DNA of 64,000 nucleotides from an uncultured Prevotella sp. (GCA_900318395.1 ONKL01000015.1:1-64000), one strand, 5' to 3'; counted from the stretch's first letter, positions 35,028 to 43,615 are shown. Program-made: numbers and translations. Notes: generated from the letters alone by a model not told the origin.

Positions 35028-35058
35028 CAAAGATAAGGTTTTATTTCGAAAGTCCCAA
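35028..35058 (-). promoter_or_regulatory. Promoter of the DUF4160 remnant
   Basis: On the minus strand TTG (35056-35058), 20 bases, TATCTTTG (35028-35035), 11 bases before the ATG. Confidence 0.65.
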
Positions 35059-35121
35059 ACTTTAGAGGATTATTTTATTCAAGTTTCGCATTTGCTTAAC
35101 TACTTATGAAAGTTGTATGAA

Positions 35122-35192
35122 TAGTAGAACTTTCTGGAATTAATAGTAGAACTTTTTAGAATTAATAGTAAATAGTTCTGGAATTAATAGTA
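35122..35192. repeat. Tandem 22-bp repeat, just over three units
   Basis: Units 35122-35143, 35144-35165, 35166-35187 and a partial fourth, each beginning TAGTA and the full ones ending GAATTAA. They lie in the loop of the 25-base inverted repeat 35077-35101 / 35282-35306. Confidence 0.75.
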
Positions 35193-35447
35193 AAAAATCG
35201 GTCTACGTACAGTAGTTAAGCCATTACTCTTTAGCTTGCATCAACCTCCAAACATTTGGCTTCACTACTTAACTACAAAGAAGTTGAGCAAATGCGAAAC
35301 TTGAATTATTATATAAAGAGCTGACTCGCTCTACGGTAGCTAGGCTGTCGTAGCCGACTAAGCGGGCAGTCATTGGAAAGCTGATCATCAAACGTAGCTG
35401 ACCTCGTTATGACTCCCATTTTCCCACTTTCCTAGTAATGGGAAACA

Positions 35448-35484
35448 AAAAATTGCGCCCCTGAAATAAATCAGGAGCGCAATG
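35448..35484 (-). terminator. Terminator of lipoprotein gene L
   Basis: Minus strand: ATTGCGCTCCTGA, loop, TCAGGGGCGCAAT, then TTTTTT. 21 bases after the stop codon. Same family as 43584-43615. Confidence 0.85.
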
Positions 35485-35505
35485 ATTTTGGAGTATTATA
35501 AAATA

Positions 35506-37215
35506 TTACTTGCTAACAATTGACCATCCCCAAGAGTTCTTATCCTTGTTGTAAGCTGAAACCCATCTGTATTTCTTACCATCAAGGTCGATAGTCAGAT
35601 TCTTGCTATAGTTGGTTGTACACAAATTCTCAACAGCTGTAACATCCATAGCCTTGTCATTGTACTTGCAACCTGCGAAAGCGATTGTCACGTCAATGTC
35701 GTCACCAGTCTGCTCATAAAGCGGAGTAGACGACACGAGCCACCAGTAACCACGACTACCTGTTGGGTCAAGTTCCATGATAGAAGCTGGAATTTCACTC
35801 TTAGATACCCATCCGGAAACAGTTCCTGTGGTAATATCTGTCAGATACTGATAGTAGTCACGATTAACCTGATTTCCATTTGCATCGAGAATCGGAGTAA
35901 GGTTCATAACCTTCCACAGATTTACATCAGACGGAGCTGTAAATGCAACATTATTAAATGAGAATGTTGATACAGCTGCAGGAGCGGCAACATTAACATA
36001 TCCATCAAGAGTTACATCTTTGAGTGAAGAAGGACCAAACACATAAATGTAGTTTTCGGTAAGTGTAGGAACTGAAGCTGCGGTACTCTTTGTAACCTTA
36101 GCATTTGTAAAGATGTCAGAGTAAATATACAGCTCAGAATAATTATCTGTATAAGTTACTCCATTTTGTGTATAAGAACTTGACCACCAATTCGTAGAAG
36201 ATACTGCAATCTGCTTATCAGCAGCAGCACCAACAATACTTGTTACGTTGGTCAAACCATCATAAGTAACGAATTCAACAGCAGAGCCAGCACCAAGACC
36301 GATGATCTCAGAAACATACGGTTTCTGGTTGTTCTTACCATTATCAGAACCTGCAGAGTTGAAAAGAGTAACCTTCTTGCCTCCTGCAATATAAAGTTTC
36401 TCAATTGCACCGCCCTTATAGCCATCGGCATCAATAGCCAAATCGGCAGTTGCAACAAAGCTCTTTACACGATACTGACCCCATGTGGGCAGTGAACCAT
36501 CTACAACATAGCCCTTATCTGTAGGCATTGTGATACCTGTAGCAATCTCAAGTGCATTAATAGCACCTTCAACCTTTATGAAGTTTGTAGGAGAAGCAGA
36601 AGCATAATTGAAAATAGTAAGACCAGACTTGATTGTTACAGGCTTCTGCTGACCAGCTGCGTTAGCCAATGTGAAGCGACTGATTGTGGCAGAACCACCG
36701 AGGTCAACGATAGCCTTAGTATTTGTCAGATCGAATGCGAACTCGTCAGCAGGCAGATTGATAGTAACCACCTTGTCATTGTTTGCAGGTACGTTGAAAT
36801 GCAGAACGTTCTTCTTTTCTGCAAATCCATTCAACAAATTAACAGTGACAGTCTTGCCATCAAGCTCAGCAGGAATTGTCATAGTAAGATCTTTAACGCT
36901 TGCATCTTCGGCGAGTTTCATACTACCAGTCTGAACATCGATAGTAAAGCTAGACTTATCAGTTACCTTTGCTTTCAAGTCATCTTTGCTAAGCCCTTTA
37001 ATCCAACTTGCAAACTGTGCATCGAAGTCAGAAGGCTTAACCACGCGAATTGTAACATCTGCTGTACCAGTAACAACACCTGGCTGAACTGGTTTTGATG
37101 TGTTGTACGGATCATTAGGATCGACCTCAGTAGTGTTCTTACATGAAGTCATACCCATGGCTACAAGCAGAGCTAAGCCTGCAAGAGCTTTCCATGAAAA
37201 TAGCTTTTTGTTCAT
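35506..37215 (-). CDS. Surface lipoprotein L (left gene of the proposed switch)
   Basis: 569 residues. Lipoprotein signal with lipobox GMTSC, lipidated Cys at 25, followed by an acidic linker (EVDPNDPYNTSKP). The rest is beta-rich and Asn/Thr/Ala-rich with short repeated strands (VTIKSGLTIF, AIDADGYKGGAIEKLYI), like right-handed beta-helix or fimbria-associated surface proteins. The first ~38 residues and ~140 bp are nearly identical to the outward-facing gene at 41990; beyond that there is no similarity in sequence, only in style. A consensus promoter lies upstream at 37304-37334. Confidence 0.8.
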   Translation of the reverse strand: MNKKLFSWKALAGLALLVAMGMTSCKNTTEVDPNDPYNTSKPVQPGVVTGTADVTIRVVKPSDFDAQFASWIKGLSKDDLKAKVTDKSSFTIDVQTGSMKLAEDASVKDLTMTIPAELDGKTVTVNLLNGFAEKKNVLHFNVPANNDKVVTINLPADEFAFDLTNTKAIVDLGGSATISRFTLANAAGQQKPVTIKSGLTIFNYASASPTNFIKVEGAINALEIATGITMPTDKGYVVDGSLPTWGQYRVKSFVATADLAIDADGYKGGAIEKLYIAGGKKVTLFNSAGSDNGKNNQKPYVSEIIGLGAGSAVEFVTYDGLTNVTSIVGAAADKQIAVSSTNWWSSSYTQNGVTYTDNYSELYIYSDIFTNAKVTKSTAASVPTLTENYIYVFGPSSLKDVTLDGYVNVAAPAAVSTFSFNNVAFTAPSDVNLWKVMNLTPILDANGNQVNRDYYQYLTDITTGTVSGWVSKSEIPASIMELDPTGSRGYWWLVSSTPLYEQTGDDIDVTIAFAGCKYNDKAMDVTAVENLCTTNYSKNLTIDLDGKKYRWVSAYNKDKNSWGWSIVSK

Positions 37216-37240
37216 AATGCTTTTAATTAAAATGATTAAA
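37099..37240 (-). repeat. Inverted repeat, left copy (5' end of lipoprotein L)
   Basis: Reverse complement of 41965-42105 with about seven mismatches by eye. Contains the palindrome TTTTAATTAAAA (37221-37232), the ATG, signal peptide and lipobox codons. Confidence 0.85.
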
Positions 37241-37544
37241 TTACTTATACTTTAAATGTTTATTTTATACTTTCTTTACGCATTTTCGGTCTAAAAACCG
37301 CTGCAAAGATAGGTATTATTCATGTAACCTCCAAACTTTTAAGCATTTTTTTTTCATTTTAGTTGAAATTTTTGCCTTTTTAGGGGCAATCATGCTGTTT
37401 TTTCGAAGAATTCCACTCAAATTTACCATTCTCGCAGTTCATTACGTTTGTAAAATCAGTGCAAAATTAGATAAAAAATCTAAAACCTCCAAATTTTTTC
37501 CTAATTTTTTTAAGATTTACCCTCATTTTTAAGATTTCAAGCCC
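37241..37544. other. AT-rich leader and promoter region of lipoprotein L
   Basis: Very AT-rich 304 bases. Apart from the promoter nothing coding is seen. CGGTCTAAAAACCG (37287-37300) is a short hairpin in the 5' leader. No clear terminator of cdsA is visible. Confidence 0.5.
37304..37334 (-). promoter_or_regulatory. Promoter of lipoprotein L, inside the proposed invertible segment
   Basis: On the minus strand TTG (37332-37334), 20 bases, TATCTTTG (37304-37311). It lies just outside the homologous 5' block, ~90 bases before the ATG. The paralogue at 41990 has no equivalent. Confidence 0.8.
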
Positions 37545-38417
37545 CTATATATATAATAAGGTGTAGATATAAACCGCAGCTGCCGGTATGGCCAAGAGAG
37601 AAGAGTCGAAACGATCGAGCATGCCTCCATGGCCTGGCAGGACGTTTCCGCTGTCTTTAATACCCAGGGTGCGCTTGAAGAGCGACTCTATCAGATCGCC
37701 CCAGGTTCCAAACACCACAATCACCAATCCAAGACCTGCCCACTGGAGAGATGAGAAGTGGGGAGCGAGGAATGAGAAGTCAGGAGTGAGGAGTGAGATT
37801 TGTTCTAACAGGTAGGGGATTGACGCTGCGACGAGCATCACGAGAATGCCTCCGCCGATGCTGCCCTCCCAGCTCTTGCCTGGAGAGATACGGGGGAAGA
37901 GCTTGTGCTTGCCCAACAACGAACCGCAGATATAGGCACCTGCATCGTTGATCCAGAGGAATACGAACATGCAGAGTGGGAGCACGGGATCGTAGACCAC
38001 TTCGTTCTCTGGTGTCAGATGGAAGGCGAGCGCATTGAGCAGCGAGAAGGGCAGTGCGATGTAGAGCTGTGACATCATCGTGTAGGCCCAGTCGTGAATG
38101 GGATCCTCGTGCTTCAGATAGAGTTCGGCCACCATCAGATAGATGATGGAGATGAGATAAGGGATGAAAACGCCTGAGGGCGCCAGTTCGCTGCAGAATC
38201 CAGCCATCGCGAAGAACAGGTAGACGCCTGTGATGGTGGTGATCATGCGATTGACAGTGACCCGAGGCCTGTCGTTGACAAGTCGCGTAAACTCCCAGAT
38301 GGTCATTCCCGAGACGAGGGCGAAGAGCAGGATCATCGTCTCTGCCCTCAGGAAACTGGCCACGATAACAGCCACGAAGATGATGGCTGTGATAGTTCTT
38401 ACAATGAAATTATTCAT
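37545..38417 (-). CDS. cdsA: Phosphatidate cytidylyltransferase
   Basis: 290 residues from the ATG at 38417, which overlaps the ftsH stop by 8 bases; a longer frame inside ftsH is rejected. Multi-pass inner membrane protein with the CDP-alcohol transferase signature near the C-terminus (SLFKRTLGIKDSGNVLPGHGG, then DRFDS). Converts phosphatidic acid and CTP to CDP-diacylglycerol for phospholipid synthesis. Residues ~206-224 (LLTPDFSFLAPHFSS) are encoded by GAGTGAG / GAGAAGT word repeats (37745-37800), an in-frame insertion in an essential enzyme, probably in a loop between helices. Confidence 0.9.
   Translation of the reverse strand: MNNFIVRTITAIIFVAVIVASFLRAETMILLFALVSGMTIWEFTRLVNDRPRVTVNRMITTITGVYLFFAMAGFCSELAPSGVFIPYLISIIYLMVAELYLKHEDPIHDWAYTMMSQLYIALPFSLLNALAFHLTPENEVVYDPVLPLCMFVFLWINDAGAYICGSLLGKHKLFPRISPGKSWEGSIGGGILVMLVAASIPYLLEQISLLTPDFSFLAPHFSSLQWAGLGLVIVVFGTWGDLIESLFKRTLGIKDSGNVLPGHGGMLDRFDSSLLAIPAAAVYIYTLLYI
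37745..37800. repeat. In-frame word repeats inside cdsA
   Basis: Degenerate words GAGATGAGAAGTG, GAGCGAGGAATGAG, AGGAGTGAGGAGTGAG. Same family as the arrays near corA and MATE. Confidence 0.65.
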
Positions 38418-40494
38418 CTTTTGCCTCCTTTTCTTCTGGTTTGTCTGTGTCCGTAGAAGCTGGCAGACCTTCGCCTGCAGCCTTTGCTGCGGCCTCAGCC
38501 TCGAGTTCCTTGGCGCGCTCTTCAGCCATACGCTCAGCATCGGCCCTCATCTGGGCCTCGAGCAGTTCCTCGGCGCGAGAGGTCCAAGGACGCTTGCCAA
38601 AGATCTTCTCGACATCCTCAGCGAAGATAACCTCACGATCCACGAGCAACTGTGCCAACTGAGCATGACCCTCCTGATGCTCTGTCAGAATCTGCTTGGC
38701 GCGCTCATACTGCTCATTGATCATGCGCAGCACCTCGTCGTCCATAATCTTAGCTGTAGTCTCCGAGTAAGGCTTCTGGAACTGATACTCCGCATTGTTA
38801 TAGTAGCACACGTTGGGCAGCTTCTCGCTCATGCCAGCAAAGGCAATCATGCCGTATGCCTGCTTGGTGACACGCTCCAAGTCGTTCATCGCGCCAGTAG
38901 AGATATGTCCCACGAAGAGTTCCTCAGCAGCGCGACCTCCCAAGAGCGAGCACATTTCGTCGAGCATAGCCTCCTTGGTCTGAAGTACGCGCTCCTCTGG
39001 CAGATACCAGGCTGCACCAAGCGCCTGACCACGAGGCACGATGCTTACCTTCACCAGCGGATTGGCAAACTCCGTGAACCACGAGATCGTGGCGTGACCA
39101 GCCTCGTGGATAGCGATGGAGCGCTTCTCGGCCTGTGTCATCACCTTGGTCTTCTTCTCCAGACCTCCGATGATACGGTCTACGGCATCGAGGAAGTCCT
39201 GCTTCTTCACTGTCTGCGAGTTATGGCGCGCAGCGATCAGGGCTGCCTCGTTACATACATTGGCGATATCTGCACCAGAGAATCCTGGTGTCTGACGGGC
39301 GAGGAAGTCGATGTCTACGCTGTCGTCTGTTTTCACAGGCTTCAGATGCACCTTGAACACCTCCTTGCGCTCGTTAAGGTCAGGCAGATCGACGTGGATC
39401 TGGCGATCGAAACGTCCTGCACGCAGCAGGGCAGAGTCGAGCATATCAGCACGGTTCGTGGCTGCGAGGATAATCACACCTGAGTTCGTGCCAAAGCCGT
39501 CCATCTCAGTGAGCAGGGCATTCAGCGTGTTCTCGCGCTCGTCATTGCCTCCCATCGCAGGGTTCTTCGAGCGGGCACGGCCCACAGCGTCGATCTCGTC
39601 GATGAAGATGATACAAGGACTCTTGGTCTTCGCCTGCTGGAAGAGGTCGCGAACACGAGAGGCGCCCACACCCACGAACATCTCGACGAAGTCGGAACCT
39701 GACATCGAGAAGAAAGGTACGCCAGCCTCACCAGCCACAGCCTTAGCCAACAGCGTCTTACCAGTTCCTGGAGGACCAACGAGCAGAGCGCCCTTGGGAA
39801 TCTTACCTCCCAGCTCCGTGTACTTCTGAGGATTCTTCAGGAAGTCGACAATCTCCTGAATTTCCTGCTTGGCACCAGCCTGGCCTGCCACATCCTTGAA
39901 CGTGATACCCAGGTCGCCACCCTTCTCATACATCTTCGCCTTCGACTTGCCGACGCTGAAGACACCACCTCCGGCACCCATGCCGCCACCACCCATACGG
40001 CGCATGAAGAAGATCCACAGCAGCACGATGATGAAGATGGGGAAGAGGTTGTAGAAGATCATGTTGAAGAAGTCGTTGTCCTTGTGGTTCTCGTACACGA
40101 AGTCGCCAGTGAAGATTTTATCCTCCTTGGCTTTATTGACAAACTCCTCGAGCTGATCGACAGAGCCGAACTCCACCTCGACGTATGGATCCTTGCCCGT
40201 CTGCTGCGCGCTCTGATGGAACACGTCGCGGATGTGCTCAGGCTTCACATACATCTTAATGTTGCCCTGATTCTTGTTGACGACGATTTTCTGGGCATAG
40301 CCGTGATTCACCATCTCCTTGAAGTCAGAGTAGGATGCCGTCTTGGCGATGCTGCTGTTCGAAGGACCTCCGCTCGAAAAGTAGAGCAGTCCCAGTGCGA
40401 GGATGGCCAGGATGTAGATCCAGTTCATGTTGAACTTGGGCATATTCATCTTAGGCCCATTGCCACCTTTGTTGTTTATCTGATTATTATCCAT
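38410..40494 (-). CDS. ftsH: ATP-dependent membrane zinc metalloprotease FtsH
   Basis: 694 residues. N-terminal membrane helix (~24-40), periplasmic domain, second helix (~145-163), AAA+ domain with Walker A GPPGTGKT (240-247) and Walker B IIFIDE (295-300), SRH around 348-365, and the zinc protease site HEAGH (463-467). A Gly-rich linker ([10 protein letters not shown]) follows the second helix. C-terminal ~50 residues are acidic and Ala-rich. It degrades misfolded and regulatory membrane proteins. Middle gene of the rsfS-ftsH-cdsA operon. Confidence 0.95.
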   Translation of the reverse strand: MDNNQINNKGGNGPKMNMPKFNMNWIYILAILALGLLYFSSGGPSNSSIAKTASYSDFKEMVNHGYAQKIVVNKNQGNIKMYVKPEHIRDVFHQSAQQTGKDPYVEVEFGSVDQLEEFVNKAKEDKIFTGDFVYENHKDNDFFNMIFYNLFPIFIIVLLWIFFMRRMGGGGMGAGGGVFSVGKSKAKMYEKGGDLGITFKDVAGQAGAKQEIQEIVDFLKNPQKYTELGGKIPKGALLVGPPGTGKTLLAKAVAGEAGVPFFSMSGSDFVEMFVGVGASRVRDLFQQAKTKSPCIIFIDEIDAVGRARSKNPAMGGNDERENTLNALLTEMDGFGTNSGVIILAATNRADMLDSALLRAGRFDRQIHVDLPDLNERKEVFKVHLKPVKTDDSVDIDFLARQTPGFSGADIANVCNEAALIAARHNSQTVKKQDFLDAVDRIIGGLEKKTKVMTQAEKRSIAIHEAGHATISWFTEFANPLVKVSIVPRGQALGAAWYLPEERVLQTKEAMLDEMCSLLGGRAAEELFVGHISTGAMNDLERVTKQAYGMIAFAGMSEKLPNVCYYNNAEYQFQKPYSETTAKIMDDEVLRMINEQYERAKQILTEHQEGHAQLAQLLVDREVIFAEDVEKIFGKRPWTSRAEELLEAQMRADAERMAEERAKELEAEAAAKAAGEGLPASTDTDKPEEKEAKDE

Positions 40495-40497
40495 CTA

Positions 40498-40558
40498 GCT
40501 ATTTACGATTTACGTATTTACGATTTACATTCCACATTCCTCATTCCACATTCCACAA
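40498..40558. repeat. Word-repeat array between rsfS and ftsH
   Basis: ATTTACG/GATTTAC words (40501-40530) run into ATTCCAC/ATTCCTC words (40530-40556). Fills almost the whole gap between the two genes. Confidence 0.7.
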
Positions 40559-40918
40559 TTAATCTAAGTCTGGTATCCTCGTCAGTTTGGCATCATCCCA
40601 GAGGTGCTCCAGGTCATAATACTCTCTGACATCAGGCAGGAAGATATGCACCAGCACATCGCTATAGTCCATCGCCACCCACTGCGCATTCTCGAGACCC
40701 ACCACATGAGCAGGCTTCTCGTGCAGCTTCTCACGGGCAAAGTCGCCCACAGATTCAGCGATGGCCTCTACCTGCGAAGGCGAGTTGCCCTCACAGATGA
40801 TGAAGTATTGGCAGATGGTGCCGTCTATCTGTGTGAGGTCGGCAACCACGATGTTGCGCCCCTTCTTCTCTTGGATCCCCTCCGTAATGATTTCGACTAG
40901 TGTCTTGTTTTGCTCCAT
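40559..40918 (-). CDS. rsfS: Ribosomal silencing factor RsfS
   Basis: 119 residues. RsfS/DUF143 pattern: IVVADLTQIDGTICQYFIICEGNSPSQVEAIAESV, then WVAMDYSDVLVHIFLPDVREYYDLEHLW. Binds ribosomal protein uL14 and blocks subunit joining under starvation. First gene of an operon with ftsH and cdsA, with its own promoter. Confidence 0.93.
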   Translation of the reverse strand: MEQNKTLVEIITEGIQEKKGRNIVVADLTQIDGTICQYFIICEGNSPSQVEAIAESVGDFAREKLHEKPAHVVGLENAQWVAMDYSDVLVHIFLPDVREYYDLEHLWDDAKLTRIPDLD

Positions 40919-40946
40919 TATATATATAATAAGGTATATTGGTCTG

Positions 40947-40976
40947 CAAAGGTACTGATAAAAGGTCGAATTACAA
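40947..40976 (-). promoter_or_regulatory. Promoter of rsfS-ftsH-cdsA
   Basis: On the minus strand TTG (40974-40976), 19 bases, TACCTTTG (40947-40954). Inside the proposed invertible segment, so inversion would carry operon and promoter together. Confidence 0.75.
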
Positions 40977-41025
40977 AAAAAAAGAGGAAAAATTGCACAT
41001 TTTTATAAATTTTCGCCCAAAAGTT

Positions 41026-41055
41026 TTGGAGATTCAAGAAAAAGTAGTACCTTTG
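41026..41055 (+). promoter_or_regulatory. Promoter of tRNA-Gln
   Basis: TTG at 41026-41028, 19 bases, TACCTTTG at 41048-41055, 34 bases before the tRNA. Confidence 0.75.
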
Positions 41056-41088
41056 CACCCGCAATTCAAAAATTGCCGAACCTGAAAT

Positions 41089-41159
41089 TGGGGTATGGTG
41101 TAATGGTAACACTACAGATTCTGGTCCTGTCATTCTTGGTTCGAGTCCGAGTACCCCAA
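41089..41159 (+). tRNA. tRNA-Gln (CTG anticodon)
   Basis: Acceptor arms TGGGGTA / TACCCCA with discriminator A at 41159. D arm GGTGTAATGGTAACACT, anticodon loop TTCTGGT giving CTG, T arm with GGTTCGAGTCC. The last anticodon-stem pair is A-C, a small irregularity. CCA is not encoded. Confidence 0.9.
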
Positions 41160-41163
41160 CAAG

Positions 41164-41191
41164 AGAGCTTCCACAACGGAGGCTCTTTTTT
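41164..41191 (+). terminator. Terminator of tRNA-Gln
   Basis: AGAGCTTCC / GGAGGCTCT stem with one mismatch, 5-base loop, then a T-run. Also faces the 3' end of the convergent recombinase gene. Confidence 0.8.
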
Positions 41192-41207
41192 GTATATGAG
41201 GCCAGAA

Positions 41208-41873
41208 TCACGCTTCTGTGCATCCGCTTAATATATTCGTTGCAGCACGAACAGTCGCAGGATTGATGCGATAACGGCGTGCTAGCGAACCTACCTGATA
41301 ACGTTTGGCCTTACTCCCCTTCAGCTTCTTGCGCAGATCCTCCATCAGTTTGGGGTATTTCTTCTCGTAATCCTCGAGCGTCATCCGATAGCCCGTCTTC
41401 CGCCCCACTTTTCCACCTTCAGCCCTGAACTTGTCGTAGCCCGACTTCATTCGAAATCGGATAGCCTCACGCTCCAGCTTGGCACAAGTCCCCAACGTTG
41501 CAATCATAATCATCAGGAACGGGTGCTCCTCACCATCATTGTTGAAGATACTCAGCTGTTCCTTCTGGAAGTAGACATTCGTCTTGTGCTCTTTGCAGAA
41601 TATGATCGACTTCAGAATCTCGTCAATGTTACGCCCCAGGCGCGACAGTTCGCTACAGAGGATGGTACATTTGTGCTTCGTGGCATATTCGAGAGCATCC
41701 ATCAAGGCAGGGCGCTCACTGTTTTTCTTGGCTCCAGAGATCTTCTCGGTGAAGATACGTTCAACGGAATAGTCGTTGCCATTAGCATACGCCTGCAGAT
41801 CGATAACCTGTCGATCCGTATCCTGGATTGCCGTTGAAACTCTGGCATAAATAATGCTTGCTTTAGTAGTCAT
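41208..41873 (-). CDS. Serine recombinase (resolvase/invertase family)
   Basis: 221 residues from the ATG at 41873. An ATG at 41900 lies within the -7 box (41898-41905), so it cannot be used. N-terminal catalytic domain with IIYARVST containing the nucleophilic serine, CSELSRLGRNIDEI with the conserved arginine region, and LEREAIRFRMKSGYDK at the end of the E helix. The C-terminal ~45 residues hold a helix-turn-helix (VGSLARRYRINPATVRAATNIL). Size fits small DNA invertases and resolvases rather than large phage integrases. It sits next to the right inverted repeat, which makes that repeat pair its most likely substrate. Confidence 0.9.
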   Translation of the reverse strand: MTTKASIIYARVSTAIQDTDRQVIDLQAYANGNDYSVERIFTEKISGAKKNSERPALMDALEYATKHKCTILCSELSRLGRNIDEILKSIIFCKEHKTNVYFQKEQLSIFNNDGEEHPFLMIMIATLGTCAKLEREAIRFRMKSGYDKFRAEGGKVGRKTGYRMTLEDYEKKYPKLMEDLRKKLKGSKAKRYQVGSLARRYRINPATVRAATNILSGCTEA

Positions 41874-41897
41874 AATGTAAGAAATTTTAATGTTTCG

Positions 41898-41905
41898 CAA
41901 AGATA
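41898..41905 (-). promoter_or_regulatory. -7 box of the recombinase gene
   Basis: TATCTTTG on the minus strand. TTG elements lie at 11 and 24 bases upstream, neither at the consensus spacing, so expression may be low. Confidence 0.55.
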
Positions 41906-41964
41906 CAAAAATAAGTCAATACATCATGTCAAAAAAATCGAAAAGTTTTCTATTCCGGAGATGA

Positions 41965-42105
41965 TTTAATTTTTTTAATTAAAAGCATTATGAACAAAAA
42001 GCTATTTTCATGGAAAGCTCTTGCAGGCTTAGCTCTGCTCGTAGCCATGGGTATGACTTCATGTAAGCAAGGTACTGAGGTCGATCCTAATGATCCGTAC
42101 AACAC
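41965..42105 (+). repeat. Inverted repeat, right copy (5' end of lipoprotein R)
   Basis: Matches 37099-37240 in reverse complement, including the palindrome TTTTAATTAAAA (41973-41984) just before the ATG. Homology stops about 25 bases upstream of the ATG, before any promoter. Confidence 0.85.
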
Positions 42106-43564
42106 AACGAAGCCTGCACAGCCTGGCACATCCACCAAGGGTGGTGACTTGGTATTTACTATCACCAAGACAGCAGATCTCGCTTCACTGTGGGCATCTT
42201 ACGATGCAACTAAGAAGGCTGAGCTGATGAAGAAGACTGAGCTGAACATTGTCATCAACTCTGGTTCTTATAAACTTGACGGTGGTGTGCTCACCCTTCC
42301 TGCATTCTTCAACACTCCTGCTAACAGTGTTCTGAACCTTACTTTCAACGGTAACTTCCAGGATGCAGACAAGCAGCCTCTGAATCTTGACGCTTCAACA
42401 AACCTGAAAGGCGCAAAGGTTAACATCAAGCTTCCCGCTCAGGCATTTAACATGGGAATTGATGCTACTAACGTAGCAACAAACCTTACTTCTGATGGTG
42501 CAACTCTTGGTGTACTTGCTGCTGCAGCAAATACAGAAAAGAACAACGCTCTGTCAATCAACAGCGGTGTAACAGTAAACGCCATTGATCTTCAGTCAAC
42601 TGGAGCAATCTTGACAAACGGTGGTTCTATTAACGCTCTTATTGTTGATGCCAATCCTGTTTGCATCAATAAAAAGGGTTTCCAGATTGGTAATCAGGCA
42701 GTTTACACCAACAACCTCATTATAGATGCTGCTGGCATTACAGTATCTAACGATAATGACACTCCACTTGGTAACATTGTTATCAACAAGGGTTGTGATG
42801 TAACATTTGGTTATATTGGTGCTACTATTGCTAGTGTTTCAGGTGCAACAAAGGCTTCTGAATGTAAATTTAACCTCAATTGGAACCAACTTAAGAAGAT
42901 TGGTTCAGTGAAAAATGTTACTGTGACCAACAATGGAGGCTCTATCTATGTTGAAAATGACAGTTTCGATGGTGTAGTATTTGCTGAGAATGTAAACATT
43001 GCAAATGGAGTTAAGTCATTCTCAAATGCTGAGGTAACAGGTGCTACTGTATGGTTCGACTATACAGCAGACAATCAGACTTTCACTTTCTCAAATGCTA
43101 AGTTTGCTGCTGGTACAACAGTCAATATCTGGGGTGGTATCTATGTGAGCACAAGTCCTTCAAAGACTACCTATCAGTGGGATATCGACAACAAGGTTTG
43201 GGTAGAGGTTACACCTGCCGCTCCTATCACAGCTGCTAACAAGGCTGATACTGGCATCGAGGTTTCTACAAATGACGTTTGGTACAACTCTGCAACAAGT
43301 CAGCTTGCTGGTGATCTGAGCAAGATTGGAGATCATAAGGTTGTTACACTTGTAAATGGTAATGGCACAACAGTATTACCAGAGAACTGCACACTCGTCT
43401 TTGACAACAAGTGCGCATACGGAGGTGCTGCAATCATTGACAACAACATTAACAATTTGGTTGCAAATACTGCCAATGATCCAACGTACCTGACAGTTAA
43501 ATCTGGTGATGACACCTACACCTACAGAAAAACCAACTGGGGTTACACACTTATTAAGAAGTAA
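41990..43564 (+). CDS. Surface lipoprotein R (right gene of the proposed switch)
   Basis: 524 residues. Signal, lipobox (GMTSC, Cys 25) and linker nearly identical to lipoprotein L; the rest is different in sequence but again beta-rich with many N, T and A residues (VTVTNNGGSIYVENDSFDGVVF). Both proteins end with an aromatic 'W-G-x-x-I/L-I-x-K' strand. No TAnnTTTG box exists between the recombinase gene and the ATG on the plus strand, so in this orientation the gene looks silent. The terminator matches that of L. Confidence 0.8.
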   Translation: MNKKLFSWKALAGLALLVAMGMTSCKQGTEVDPNDPYNTTKPAQPGTSTKGGDLVFTITKTADLASLWASYDATKKAELMKKTELNIVINSGSYKLDGGVLTLPAFFNTPANSVLNLTFNGNFQDADKQPLNLDASTNLKGAKVNIKLPAQAFNMGIDATNVATNLTSDGATLGVLAAAANTEKNNALSINSGVTVNAIDLQSTGAILTNGGSINALIVDANPVCINKKGFQIGNQAVYTNNLIIDAAGITVSNDNDTPLGNIVINKGCDVTFGYIGATIASVSGATKASECKFNLNWNQLKKIGSVKNVTVTNNGGSIYVENDSFDGVVFAENVNIANGVKSFSNAEVTGATVWFDYTADNQTFTFSNAKFAAGTTVNIWGGIYVSTSPSKTTYQWDIDNKVWVEVTPAAPITAANKADTGIEVSTNDVWYNSATSQLAGDLSKIGDHKVVTLVNGNGTTVLPENCTLVFDNKCAYGGAAIIDNNINNLVANTANDPTYLTVKSGDDTYTYRKTNWGYTLIKK

Positions 43565-43583
43565 TCAATAACACTTTATAATC

Positions 43584-43615
43584 ATTGCGCCTCTGGTTCA
43601 TACCAGGGGCGCAAT
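43584..43615 (+). terminator. Terminator of lipoprotein R
   Basis: ATTGCGCCTCTGG / CCAGGGGCGCAAT hairpin followed by CCTTATTTT. Same sequence family as 35448-35484 and 34345-34380. Confidence 0.8.

Larger units (their letters stand above)
34235..35447. other. Repeat-rich intergenic region with nested inverted repeats
   Basis: About 1.2 kb with no intact gene of recognised type. It holds inverted copies of one terminator at its two borders (34345-34375 and 35453-35484), an inverted repeat of 23 bases (34648-34670 / 35354-35376, one mismatch, extendable to ~29), another of 25 bases (35077-35101 / 35282-35306, one mismatch), a dyad GGTTACAGCTGTAACC within 34694-34723, a 22-bp tandem repeat (35122-35192) and a DUF4160 remnant. 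It looks like a decayed mobile or switchable cassette. Confidence 0.6.

Noticed and set aside
34700-35065. 121-codon plus-strand frame in the repeat region
   Set aside because: Composition is not protein-like; the minus strand of the same bases holds a DUF4160 start with its own promoter.
38230-39483. 417-codon plus-strand frame
   Set aside because: Antisense to ftsH and cdsA, which are unmistakable genes on the other strand.
41089-41873. Serine recombinase as integrase of a prophage at tRNA-Gln
   Set aside because: No phage or conjugation genes nearby, the tRNA 3' end is not duplicated here, and the protein is of invertase/resolvase size.
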